A stretch of 64,000 nt of DNA from Legionella shakespearei DSM 23087. Lineage in GTDB: Bacteria; Pseudomonadota; Gammaproteobacteria; Legionellales; Legionellaceae. Shown piece by piece: positions 35,418 to 45,000 of this stretch. Location: assembly GCF_000373765.1 (NCBI RefSeq), contig NZ_KB892386.1, positions 5,308-69,307 of the forward strand, in the 5' to 3' direction. The translations under genes were made by a program, and so were the position numbers. The first letter of the stretch is position 1; each line of letters starts with the position of its first letter. Under the pieces are notes generated by a model. That model made no database searches and was not told where the DNA came from. It saw nothing but the letters and a program-made list of their open reading frames with translations.

Positions 35418-37948
35418 GCTGCTTCTCCGTACTGAGCCAAATGAATACCTTTTTCTGAAAGCCATTGAGAGACCCACTCATCCTCATATTTCGATTCCAA
35501 TTGCTTCATACGCGCAATCGAATCGGGATCTGTTGCACCCACAAACGCTAAGGCATAAGGACCTAATGCCAATTGATAAAGTCTCTGGCCTTTTTCACTG
35601 ACATAGTAGTAATCACGTTTGGGAAGGGCTGCGGCTATGATGTCTATCTGGCGTGGATTTAAGCCCATGCGCTCATAAATGAGTCGGGTCTCAGGATCTC
35701 TTGCATAAAGATTGGGTAAAAAGATTTTGGTGGCAGTTGATTCAACAATAATATCTAAGATTCCAGAGTTGGCTGCATGAGATAAATGTTGTGTTGCCAT
35801 AAACACCACACAGTTTTTCTTAGCCATGGAATCAAGCCATTCAGCAATCTTGTTTTTAAACACAGGATGCGCCAGCATTAACCAGGCTTCATCAAGCAAG
35901 ATTAAGGTGGGGCGACCATCTAATGAGGTTTCAATCCGCCTAAAGAGATAAAGCAACACAGGCAATGCAAATTTTTCACCCAAGCCCATTAAATGCTCGA
36001 TTTCAAAAGTCATAAATGAAGACAAACCAAGCCCATCACTTTCTGCATCCAATAAATGCCCCATCAAACCATCAATAGTGTACTGCTTTAACGTTTCTCT
36101 AATGGGTTCATCCTGTATCGTCATGACAAATTCAGATAAGGTTTTAGAGCCACTTTGGTGCATGCTTAGAATGGCATGACCGATTTCATTGCGCTGAGCT
36201 GGTGTGGTATTCAAACCATTCAAAGCTAGAATCGTATCAATCCACTCCATAGCCCAGGCTCTATCCGCTTTAGTTTCTAAAAACTGCAAGGGCGCAAAGG
36301 CAAGGCGAGAGTCTTTGCCTGCGATAGTGAAATGCTCCCCACCTGTTGCCTTACAGGTTGGATACATAGACATGCCTTTATCAAAAGAATAAATACGTGC
36401 ATCTTTATAGCGACGCCAGGACAAGGCCAATAAACCAAGATGGGTTGATTTCCCAGAGCGTGTTGGACCAAACATAATGCCGTGACCTAAGTCTCTGACA
36501 TGAAGATTCAAACGAAATGGCGCATTACCACTGGTGACACAGTGAAGCAGAGGCGGTGATTGAGGTGGAAACAGGGGACAGGGTGCTTTATTTTCACCAG
36601 TCCAAATGCTGGATGTTGGCAACAAGTCTGCCAGATTCATGGTATTCATCAGAGGTCTTCTGATGTTTTCAACACCATGGCCGGGTAGACTACCCATGTA
36701 GGCATCCATAGTATTAATGGTTTCTGTTCGTGCGCTAAAGCCTAAAGCGTTGATATTCTTTTCAATAAATAGGGCGGCTTTCTCAACGCTCGTTCTATCC
36801 TCATCCATTAATACAACGACGGATGTATAGTAGCCTTGACCCACCATTCCTGAATTGGTTTCGGCAATGGCTGCTTGCGCGTCATTAACCATGCTGAGTG
36901 CATCTTCATCAACGATACCGGAGCTGGTATTAAACATTTGGTCAAAAAAGCCTCTGACCTTTTGCTTCCACTTTTTACGGAACTTAGTGAAATGAGCTAC
37001 AGCTTCATGAGGATCCATGAATATGAAGCGAGAGTTCCAGCGATATTCCACAGGTAATTGAGTCAAGAGCGTTAAAATACCTGGGTAAGACTCCATGGGG
37101 AATCCTTCAATAGCAACACATTGAATGAACTTTCGGCCAATTTTGGGTGTTATACCTGGAATTAATTCCTGACCGCCTATGAGTGCATCCAGATAAATTG
37201 GATTTTTAGGCAGATTAACGGGATGGTTAATTCCAGTGACACAATATTGAATGTGTCTTAAAAAGTTATCTTGAGTGATCTTATGGTTTTCATTGATTAG
37301 TATTTCAGAGCCTAACCTTTCGAGGTGAAGCGCTGCGCTCATACGTGATTCAAAGTTTCTGCATGATTGCTTGAAGGTTTCAATTAATTGATGGGTTTTG
37401 GCTTTTTGGTTTAATTTTTCCCCTGAATCATCAAACATCAATTCAACAAAACGCTTTTGCGCCAATACAGGTGGATACCAGGTTAGTGTGATAACAAAAT
37501 ATCCTTCATACAAAGCACCAATACTTTCAAAGTACTGCCTTCTTTCTTCATCAACAGCCTTTGATACAAGATCCGGAAAATATGACGCATTGCACTCACT
37601 GTAACCAGGAGCAGCACGTCTTATGGCATCGACATGAATCATCCAGCCATTACCCATAGAGGACATTGCCTGATTGATTCGAAAAGCCATCATTTCACGC
37701 GCTTCATCGGTAGTATTGGCTATATCTTCACCTTGATAAAGCCAGGCTGCCATAAACGATCCATTTTTACCGATAATTACGCCATCATCGACAACTGCCG
37801 CATAATTTAGTAAATCAACCAATCCTGCTGTATGACTTCGATGTTTGTTGACATGGTGTTTACGACTTTTCATTTGAGTGGCGTGAAACAAAATACCTAA
37901 TAGCAACAGCCCAGTAATACTGATTAAAAAGGTAATGAACTCAATCAT
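35414..37948 (-). CDS. trbE: TrbE/VirB4-like conjugation ATPase
   Basis: 844 residues. Walker A in FGPTRSGKSTHLGLLALSW and Walker B in PTLILLDEAWLMLAHP; the N-terminal half matches CagE/TrbE. It energises pilus assembly and transfer at the inner membrane. Overlaps trbD and trbF by 4 bp. Confidence 0.95.
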   Translation of the reverse strand: MIEFITFLISITGLLLLGILFHATQMKSRKHHVNKHRSHTAGLVDLLNYAAVVDDGVIIGKNGSFMAAWLYQGEDIANTTDEAREMMAFRINQAMSSMGNGWMIHVDAIRRAAPGYSECNASYFPDLVSKAVDEERRQYFESIGALYEGYFVITLTWYPPVLAQKRFVELMFDDSGEKLNQKAKTHQLIETFKQSCRNFESRMSAALHLERLGSEILINENHKITQDNFLRHIQYCVTGINHPVNLPKNPIYLDALIGGQELIPGITPKIGRKFIQCVAIEGFPMESYPGILTLLTQLPVEYRWNSRFIFMDPHEAVAHFTKFRKKWKQKVRGFFDQMFNTSSGIVDEDALSMVNDAQAAIAETNSGMVGQGYYTSVVVLMDEDRTSVEKAALFIEKNINALGFSARTETINTMDAYMGSLPGHGVENIRRPLMNTMNLADLLPTSSIWTGENKAPCPLFPPQSPPLLHCVTSGNAPFRLNLHVRDLGHGIMFGPTRSGKSTHLGLLALSWRRYKDARIYSFDKGMSMYPTCKATGGEHFTIAGKDSRLAFAPLQFLETKADRAWAMEWIDTILALNGLNTTPAQRNEIGHAILSMHQSGSKTLSEFVMTIQDEPIRETLKQYTIDGLMGHLLDAESDGLGLSSFMTFEIEHLMGLGEKFALPVLLYLFRRIETSLDGRPTLILLDEAWLMLAHPVFKNKIAEWLDSMAKKNCVVFMATQHLSHAANSGILDIIVESTATKIFLPNLYARDPETRLIYERMGLNPRQIDIIAAALPKRDYYYVSEKGQRLYQLALGPYALAFVGATDPDSIARMKQLESKYEDEWVSQWLSEKGIHLAQYGEAA

Positions 37949-38244
37949 AAATAACCCCCTTTATTATTACGAAAAGGGGTTGAACGTGCTGGATAATAGG
38001 CCTGATAGCCTCTTTGTCTCAGATAAACTGCTCTCATATAAGGATCAGCCTTTGCCATAAGCCTTAGACCTTTTAAAGATAAAAACCAAAGGGCAAAACC
38101 AAAAAGTGCAGCAAGCCAATCCTGAGCTGCGAATACTAAAATTGCTGAGAGTAAACCTGAGAACATAACCAGCTCGCGGTCACCACCCATAAAAAGACTT
38201 GGGCGGTTACCACATCTGCGTATAGGAATGGTGCGAAGACTCAT
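37945..38244 (-). CDS. trbD: TrbD/VirB3-like protein
   Basis: 99 residues with two membrane helices (SGLLSAILVFAAQDWLAALFGFALWFL region) and a basic end. Always found beside VirB4, to which it anchors. Overlaps both neighbours by 4 bp. Confidence 0.88.
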   Translation of the reverse strand: MSLRTIPIRRCGNRPSLFMGGDRELVMFSGLLSAILVFAAQDWLAALFGFALWFLSLKGLRLMAKADPYMRAVYLRQRGYQAYYPARSTPFRNNKGGYL

Positions 38245-38618
38245 GGCTGTGTCTCCATAGCACTTTTTGAGACTGAAGGTTTAGCAATTTCGGCTCCTTT
38301 GCCTGTAATTGCTGTCATGGTATTTTGTGCTGCAACCAAGAATGAAAGCACCAGTACAATAAAGAGAAGAGTTCGCAAAAAGCCATTCATTTCACCACCA
38401 AAAATCAGCGTGGCTCCCGCGCCAACCAAACCAATAATTGCTGCGGTAAATGCAAATGGGCCTGTTATGGATTTTTGTATTTTGGTCAGATACGAGTCAA
38501 AAGGTAATCCTCCACCTGCGCTAGATGCACATGCAGGGTGTGTTATTAACAGAAGCAATAAAACAATCGCTCCCATCATCCATAGACTTCGATAATTTAT
38601 ATTAACTGCTTGATTCAT
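38241..38618 (-). CDS. trbC: TrbC/VirB2-like pilin
   Basis: 125 residues with a signal peptide ending ITHPACASSAGGG and two hydrophobic helices (ITGPFAFTAAIIGLVGAGATLIF region). Precursor of the conjugative pilus subunit, probably processed by signal peptidase and TraF. Confidence 0.9.
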   Translation of the reverse strand: MNQAVNINYRSLWMMGAIVLLLLLITHPACASSAGGGLPFDSYLTKIQKSITGPFAFTAAIIGLVGAGATLIFGGEMNGFLRTLLFIVLVLSFLVAAQNTMTAITGKGAEIAKPSVSKSAMETQP

Positions 38619-38629
38619 ACCTATTCTCC

Positions 38630-39595
38630 TTAAATAAGTTGTTCGATGTTGTAATGACCGTTTTCATACCCTTTAACCGATATGATTTCTTCAACTCTGC
38701 GTCCTTGCGGCGTTCTTGTGATATGCACCACACAATGAACCGTTTCACCAATTAAAGGTTCAATTTCAGTTGGGGCAGAGGGGTTACGGGTAATCAGTGA
38801 TTTCAAACGATGAAGTCCTGCAAGACAGTTATTGGCATGCAAAGTGGCAGCACCACCCTCATGACCAGTATTCCAGGCATCGAGTAAATCCAGTGCTTCA
38901 CTGCCTCTAACTTCACCAACAAGGATTCGGTCTGGCCGCATCCTAAGAGTGGTTTTTAAAAGCTGGGTCATATTGACATCAATAGTGGTGTGATATTGAA
39001 CGCAGTTCTCAGCGCTGCATTGAATTTCACCAGTATCTTCAATTATGAAGACGCGCTCGGATGGTGAACTACGAACCATTTCATTGATAATGGCGTTCAC
39101 TAATGTAGTTTTCCCAGAACCCGTGCCACCAATAACTAGAATGTTCCGATGTGCAATAACAGCTTTTTTAATCACTGCAAATTGTGCTTCTGTCATAATT
39201 TCTGATTTTACGTAGTCGTCCAGTGTAAAAACCGAAATGGCTTTTTTACGAATTGCAAATGTTGGTTTTGAGACCACTGGTGGCAGCTGCCCTGCAAAAC
39301 GTGATCCATCCAGTGGCAGCTCACCTTCCAGTATCGGATTAAAACGGGTTATTTCCTTACCATGAAAGCCTGCAACAGTTTTAATGATGGATTCAGCACG
39401 AGCGTCATTGATACTACCTATACAACGCATTGTTTCACCAAGACGTTCCTGCCAAAGTTTGCCATCTGCATTGAGCATGATTTCAACGGTTTTAGGATCA
39501 CTTAGCGCCTGTTCAATCATGCCACCCAAATCACGCCTTAGCTTTTCACGGGCGCGGTCTTTAACCGTTATCCCTTGTTCTTCTTGTGCGTTCAT
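38630..39595 (-). CDS. trbB: TrbB/VirB11-like traffic ATPase
   Basis: 321 residues. Walker A LVIGGTGSGKTTLVNAI, Asp box RVFIIEDTGEIQ, Walker B RPDRILVGEVRGSEALDLL and the His box. Hexameric ATPase at the cytoplasmic face of the channel. First trb gene, 20 bp after lvrC. Confidence 0.95.
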   Translation of the reverse strand: MNAQEEQGITVKDRAREKLRRDLGGMIEQALSDPKTVEIMLNADGKLWQERLGETMRCIGSINDARAESIIKTVAGFHGKEITRFNPILEGELPLDGSRFAGQLPPVVSKPTFAIRKKAISVFTLDDYVKSEIMTEAQFAVIKKAVIAHRNILVIGGTGSGKTTLVNAIINEMVRSSPSERVFIIEDTGEIQCSAENCVQYHTTIDVNMTQLLKTTLRMRPDRILVGEVRGSEALDLLDAWNTGHEGGAATLHANNCLAGLHRLKSLITRNPSAPTEIEPLIGETVHCVVHITRTPQGRRVEEIISVKGYENGHYNIEQLI

Positions 39596-39615
39596 ACGAA
39601 TAATCCTCGATGTTT

Positions 39616-39876
39616 TTAAGCTGACTTCAAGCCGTGTTTGAATTTGCTAATTAAACGGTCAACAATGCTTTCCTTATTGGAAGGAGAGTCGCTGAACCAT
39701 TGATCTTTTTGGCGTTCTCGATAAATACGTCTTTGGATTTCATCACGATGAACAGGGATCGATTGAGGGGCATCGAAAGCAAGGCGAACTTCACCATCAC
39801 GATAACCCACTACAGTGCAGTAAACTTCCTCACTGATAACAACAGACTCCCCAACTTTTCTTGTTAAAACCAACAT
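39616..39876 (-). CDS. lvrC: CsrA-family RNA-binding regulator (LvrC/CsrT type)
   Basis: 86 residues from ATG 39876 (GGAG upstream). Residues 1-60 are CsrA-like: MLVLTRKVGESVVISEEV, then PVHRDEIQRRI with the RNA-contacting Arg. A 25-residue basic extension (SIVDRLISKFKHGLKSA) goes beyond the usual 60-65. ICE-borne CsrA paralogues are known in Legionella; they may regulate transfer or host mRNAs after transcription. Lies between lvrB and trbB. Confidence 0.92.
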   Translation of the reverse strand: MLVLTRKVGESVVISEEVYCTVVGYRDGEVRLAFDAPQSIPVHRDEIQRRIYRERQKDQWFSDSPSNKESIVDRLISKFKHGLKSA

Positions 39877-39892
39877 ATTGCTTCTCCTTCTA

Positions 39893-40360
39893 TTATTTAA
39901 ATAAATAGGCTTTGCACTGCCTGATATTCTCTTCAACCACTTCTTTGCTGGCTGGTTGATATTTTTCTGGTACGACATTAAAAGAATTTCGTCTTTTAAT
40001 ATCACGACAAAAGCCAATCATTTGCGGCAGGGTAGGTGGCATTTCGCAATGATCTCGGCAATCAATAATGACCTGATTCAAAATCTCATCACTGAATTGA
40101 CTTAAGCCCTCCAGCCACTCCTTCTTGGCAAACTCCAGAAAACCATCACTCTTGAACTGACTGCGCCACAAATGTCCGTAGTAAACTGCAAAGCGAGTAA
40201 ACAAGTTTTCAATACACTTTTTTCTACTGTCGGTAGCATTGCAGGTTGATGACGTTTGACTGCTTGTATTCGTCTTCATCGGTGATTGCTGCGTCTCCTG
40301 TTTCTGGGTTCCAGAATGGATCAATGGCTCCGCTCTTAGTATTTGTGCCGCACTTCTCAT
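39893..40360 (-). CDS. lvrB: LvrB-like protein of unknown function
   Basis: 155 residues from ATG 40360 (GGAG upstream); a later start at 40279 is possible. Its first 137 bp overlap the lvrA end in another frame. Visible blocks: LFTRFAVYYGHLWRSQF and CRDHCEMPPTLPQMIGFCRDIKRR. The latter resembles the helical part of replication-initiation helper proteins. Named from position in lvrR-lvrA-lvrB-lvrC. Confidence 0.8.
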   Translation of the reverse strand: MRSAAQILRAEPLIHSGTQKQETQQSPMKTNTSSQTSSTCNATDSRKKCIENLFTRFAVYYGHLWRSQFKSDGFLEFAKKEWLEGLSQFSDEILNQVIIDCRDHCEMPPTLPQMIGFCRDIKRRNSFNVVPEKYQPASKEVVEENIRQCKAYLFK

Positions 40361-41108
40361 TCCTTTTCTCCTGCGTTAATTCGACTTTGACTTCATCTTC
40401 CCAACATTTTTGAGACAACCAGTTGGCTGGAAATTTCCATGCTGGAACCCATTCCCCATGGGCTTCTTTTGCTGTACGGGTTTTGATTTGTTGATCCAGG
40501 GCTTGCAGCATGCTTTGCAGTAAAGGCTCATCTGGATTGATTTGTTTAAAGATTTCAAAGGCACGTTCACGTGACTTTTTCTCGGGGTACATACGCCAGA
40601 AATGGTCGAAGCGTTGTAATAAATAAATATAATTATTTTCTTTTATTAGAGGTGTGTCGGCTTTTAGGATTTCATCTGTGTCGGTTTTTGCTCCTACACC
40701 ATCAGAATACCCTGTATTTATAAGGAGTTTCGCAAGTGGCTTTGTGTCGCCTTGCTGTGTCGGGTTTGTGCCGGGTTTATTTTGGACACAATAACTGATA
40801 TCCGCCAAAAGACATTTTAAAATAAGATGTTTATCGAAAGATTGAATGACAATAAGACCTGAGCGTTCAAGCCCTTTAACGGCTCGTCGAATTTGCTGAC
40901 GGCTAGGACTTCCAGATTCTGTAATGCCTTGATGGGGCTCAATATAAAGTACCTCAGCCAGCGATTGGTAACTAATACGTCGCTTAATCCCTACTATGAA
41001 AGTATTGCGATCCATGTAGGGTCGAATCCCTCTTAAGTAGGTAATTTGTTGGATATATGAAAGCCCACTGAGTGCATCCAATTCCTTATCATTCACTGTA
41101 AAGTACAT
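40224..41108 (-). CDS. lvrA: LvrA-like protein with winged-helix region
   Basis: 294 residues. The N-terminal part (LSYIQQITYLRGIRPYMDRNTFIVG, SLAEVLYIEPHQG, SRQQIRRAVKGLERSGLIVIQ) looks like a winged-helix DNA-binding domain. A C-terminal segment (FDHFWRMYPEKKSRERAFEIFKQINPDE) is common in phage replication/DnaT-like proteins. First gene of the long leftward transcript, directly facing lvrR. Exact role unknown; it may act in element replication (inference). Confidence 0.8.
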   Translation of the reverse strand: MYFTVNDKELDALSGLSYIQQITYLRGIRPYMDRNTFIVGIKRRISYQSLAEVLYIEPHQGITESGSPSRQQIRRAVKGLERSGLIVIQSFDKHLILKCLLADISYCVQNKPGTNPTQQGDTKPLAKLLINTGYSDGVGAKTDTDEILKADTPLIKENNYIYLLQRFDHFWRMYPEKKSRERAFEIFKQINPDEPLLQSMLQALDQQIKTRTAKEAHGEWVPAWKFPANWLSQKCWEDEVKVELTQEKRNEKCGTNTKSGAIDPFWNPETGDAAITDEDEYKQSNVINLQCYRQ

Positions 41109-41189
41109 AAATAGTCCGTTATTCCTTAACTAAAGTCTTAGCTCCCTAGGAAACTTGTGGTACCATTTTGAGAACTTAAGACGTTAAAT

Positions 41190-41222
41190 AGCTCTTAATG
41201 AGCTTAATTACTCAAAACGAGT
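41190..41222. promoter_or_regulatory. Twin operators at the lvrR/lvrA divergent promoter
   Basis: Two inverted repeats of the form CTC-N5-GAG: gctc-ttaat-gagc (41191-41203) and actc-aaaac-gagt (41210-41222), centres about 19 bp apart. Their position between divergent lvrA and lvrR fits repressor binding sites. The same pattern recurs at 58065-58085 before the excisionase-like gene. Confidence 0.7.
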
Positions 41223-41308
41223 ATTTTATAAATCTCAAAATAACACAAATTGAGCTATAGTCAATATATAAATGGATTAATTTATTAACCAAACACCGTG
41301 GAATAGGT

Positions 41309-41992
41309 ATGAACATCAAAGAGAAAATCGGCCAAAGAATCATGAATGAAAGAAAGGCCAAAGGATTGACGAGAAAAGCATTGGCTGAGTTGACCAGTGA
41401 GCTGAAAATTTCACGTATTAATAATTATGAAAGAGGGGACCGCACTCCTGGTCCAACAGAAATTAAATTGCTTGCTGATGCGCTGGAAGTTTCAGCCTCT
41501 TATTTAATGTGCTTAACTGATAACCGCGAAGGGAAGATGACAAAATCCCTTGGGATGGGTGCAGTGATTCCTGTCTTAGATTACAAACAGGCAATTGATT
41601 CAGCTGCTTTTATCCAGAAAATTAAAGAGGATGTTGATACTAAAGTTGAGTTTATTCCTGTTAGTACAGCTGTCAGTGATAGCATTGGAAAAAATGCTTT
41701 TGCGCTGCAGATTAAGGATGAAAGTATGATGCCTGAATTTCGGATTAATGATGTCATTGTAGTTGATCCCGATACAAGCCCTAAGCCTGGTGATTTTGTA
41801 GTGGCCTTGGTTGAAGGGGAGCAGGAAGTGATTGTTCGCAAGTATAAGCAATTATCAGCCTCCAAAGATGCAAGAGAATTTGAATTGATTGCTCTTAATG
41901 AGGACTGGGCAGACATTCGTGTTGGTTCCAACGAAATGCAAGCTCAGATTATTGGATACGGGGTTAGCTTGGTTCGGGGATTAAAAGGCTAA
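41309..41992 (+). CDS. lvrR: LvrR: cI/LexA-like repressor with S24 peptidase domain
   Basis: 227 residues. N-terminal HTH (LTRKALAELTSELKISRINNYERGDRTP) and C-terminal S24 domain with catalytic Ser139 (KDESMMPEF) and Lys178 (VIVRKYK). Such repressors are inactivated by RecA-stimulated self-cleavage after DNA damage. I see no clear Ala-Gly or Cys-Gly cleavage pair in the linker (LGMGAVIPVLDY), so the trigger may differ. Likely master repressor of the element. Confidence 0.88.
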   Translation: MNIKEKIGQRIMNERKAKGLTRKALAELTSELKISRINNYERGDRTPGPTEIKLLADALEVSASYLMCLTDNREGKMTKSLGMGAVIPVLDYKQAIDSAAFIQKIKEDVDTKVEFIPVSTAVSDSIGKNAFALQIKDESMMPEFRINDVIVVDPDTSPKPGDFVVALVEGEQEVIVRKYKQLSASKDAREFELIALNEDWADIRVGSNEMQAQIIGYGVSLVRGLKG

Positions 41993-42017
41993 ATAGTTGG
42001 GAATTAGACATCATCAA

Positions 42018-42036
42018 CTCGACAGTCATTGTCGAG
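42018..42036. terminator. Hairpin between lvrR and the defence operon
   Basis: ctcgaca and tgtcgag form a 7-bp stem with a 5-base loop in the 72-bp gap between the convergent lvrR and NACHT genes. No T-run follows, so it is a weak terminator candidate. Confidence 0.4.
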
Positions 42037-42064
42037 ATAAATAAATAATTCCTTGATAACAGGC

Positions 42065-45000
42065 CTATTTAGATAGATCTAAAACATAGATTTTGGTTTC
42101 CTCAGGTAAATCTTGGTAACAATCACGTAGATAATTTCTCATCTCATCTACTGATTTTGGTCTTTTACGTTTCCAAGCTTTTGGGGGTTTTATTTGTTCA
42201 GGGATGTTTCCAAACCACAAGACTATGTATAAGCCAATACCATTTGTGTGGTAATCGTTAGTGTAATTTTTTAACTGATCTGAAGCAGCTGTCCACATTT
42301 TAGGATGCCATTGTCCTTTAATTTCAATGGGCAAGTCTATTGTATTATATGTGCATAAAATATCACACCTTGTTTCGTCTGATCGTGCACCTTCTTTATG
42401 TAGCCGTACATTGAAACGTTCTAAGTATGGATTTAGGGCAGCAATAATACGATCTCTACAATAATTTTCAACATGAGGCGTGTTATCATTCCAATAAGTT
42501 TTGTATTCGTCTGTTTCACTGTGCTTTAATCGTTTTTGAAAGTTTTCCAGTTGATCTATCAAAAGTAATTGTAAATCTTTAGGACCAGTTGGTTCTTCAT
42601 TTAATAATACAGATTGAACTTCAAGCAATGTAAAATTCTTTGTAGCTAAGGCATGGTTTCGCTTATTGTTAGCAAGAGCATGCTTTAGTTCATCTCGATA
42701 ATGAATGAGATTATTATCCTCAATCAGATTATTGATATAATTTCTTGATTCAATGGTCGTAATTAACGCAATCTTTTTTATAGCATTTGAAATTAATTTA
42801 TAAGCATCCCATGGATTTTCATTTCCTTCCCAACCTCCTTCAGGACAAGATACCGGAGGAAATTCAGGTCCATAGTGCTTAATAATGAATCTTAACTGGT
42901 GTTCGTTTAACTTTGGCCAATAAATTGATATTTGTTTGTTAACAAACATGAAATGCTCTATTTTCCAGAGTGTATTTTTATTTGAAGTAGCATAATCATT
43001 AAGCCTTTGCATATGATACTCAAAATCAACTATAAAACTGGCACCTAACCATAAATCCTTATTGGTGGATATCTCAAAGGATGGATCATCAATTCGCTTT
43101 CGAATAATTGGTTTTAAATCTTCTGGGGCATGACATATAGCTATGGTTAGAACTTCTCTCAATTTGTCACAATCTAAATCAGGATGTTCCTTTAACCATT
43201 TGATTGCCGCTACACCGGCAATATCTTTAAAAAATGACTCTTGTTTAAGTTGTGATAACCATGGAACAAATTTATCGGTGGAATTAAGATATGGTTCAAT
43301 CACCTCGTATATGAACATCTCTTTAGAACGTCCATCATTAAATACGATTACTTCAAGTTGTTCTTTGATTTGGGGAGACAGTCCATTTCCCATAATAATA
43401 TGGTTCAATTGATATGCCACTAGGGCTGATTGAGCAATATTTATAGGAATGTCAGATAGTGCTTTTCCTTGTGTAAACACTAGGTCACAGTAAGCTATCA
43501 AAATAGGTTCAAATGGTGAGATTAAATTTTGGTTGACACGTAAATCTATGAGCTCTTGCGCGCTTGGTACAATGTTGTTCTCAATAACAGCAATAATACC
43601 CTCTAAGGCTAAAAAATCTTTTCCAACGAGTTCTGCAACTCGCTCTTTAGGTCCATTGCCATCAATATCATTAAACCAACCCAAATAAGCTTTTGCAATT
43701 TGTAAAATAGCATTTATATGGGATCCAGATAGAACTTGTTCTTGAATCGCTGAGTATTGAGTATGTCTTTTGACAGTCTGCTTTTTTTCCGAAAGAGTTC
43801 TAATCTCTTTATCTTTTGCAAATTTTTGAAGCTCTTTTTTAGCTTTTTCTCTTCCAGTTTCAATATCGTTTAAATGTGATTGCAAGATTAAAGAGTCTGA
43901 TGCTTGAGTTCTAGCATATTCTAATGCTGAACCAGTGAATGGTTGATATACGAATATCCAACGGACGATTTCTTTCCACCTTAAATCTTTATCATCTATG
44001 TCCAAGGTTAGAATATTTTGAAGTTGATATTTGATATCATTTTCAATTACCCACAGCCAGCTATGGCTCAGACAAAGTATCAACCATAGATCTTCGGAAG
44101 AGGATGACATTTCTATAGCGGCACATTGAATTTTTCTGCGATAATCTTCATCGCTTAAAAGGAAAGTTCTAATTTTATCATCTTGATGAATTCTGTTGTG
44201 AAGATCCCGATCCAAAGTGCTTAACCAAGACCATAATTGTTTTGCATCAGGTTTGGGATTGTGCACTAATCTTTCATCTATTAATTGGAACATTGTCGCC
44301 TGAATTTTATACGAATCTTTTTGGGGCTCTTCTTTCATTGTCAGACAATTTTGAAAGATTCCCATACAATCTTCCAAGTGTTCAAGAGATAGTTTATTAA
44401 ACAACCTATAACCTAAGCCAATATAAAAAGTAGAGTCTTCATCAGGGGTATCGATTATTTTAAGTATTACCTCTGCAAGTTGGCTACCATTAATTAGTCT
44501 GGTCTTTCTCTTAAATATCTCAATAATGACTTGGAGTGAATTTGTATCACCCATTTTTCTCAATTGATTATACAAATTAAGCCAATCAACCTGTACTGAG
44601 CAATTACTTAAGCATTCGACAATTCCGTTTCTTTCTGTGAGAGAGAAATTCTTATCGAGTAGAATTTCAATAAGTTCATCTTTCATTTCATCTATAAGCT
44701 TATTAGATTTAGTAAGCCCGATTGACTGAATAATTAAATATGATAAATGGAATGGGGTATTTTTACAGTGTAAGATAGCCAAAATATCTTCTTTTAACTC
44801 AGGCTTTAAAAATTCCCCTCCAATACTTGAATGCCAGTCGTTTTCTCTGAAATAAGGGTCCTCGATAGCGACTCTTTGTAATGATGCTAGAAGCAATCTT
44901 GCTTGCTCTATTGTTAAAACAGAGGGATCGCCATATTTTAAATAACCATAAGGGTCCCGCATAACAAAACAATTCCTATCATGTTGATAAAAAGTTGCAA

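Noticed and set aside
25044-41108. Assignment of the secretion system as Lvh (type IVA lvh)
   Set aside because: Gene order trbB-C-D-E-F-G-H-I-J-K-L followed by traG and traF is IncP-like Trb; only the lvrRABC block is shared with Lvh islands.
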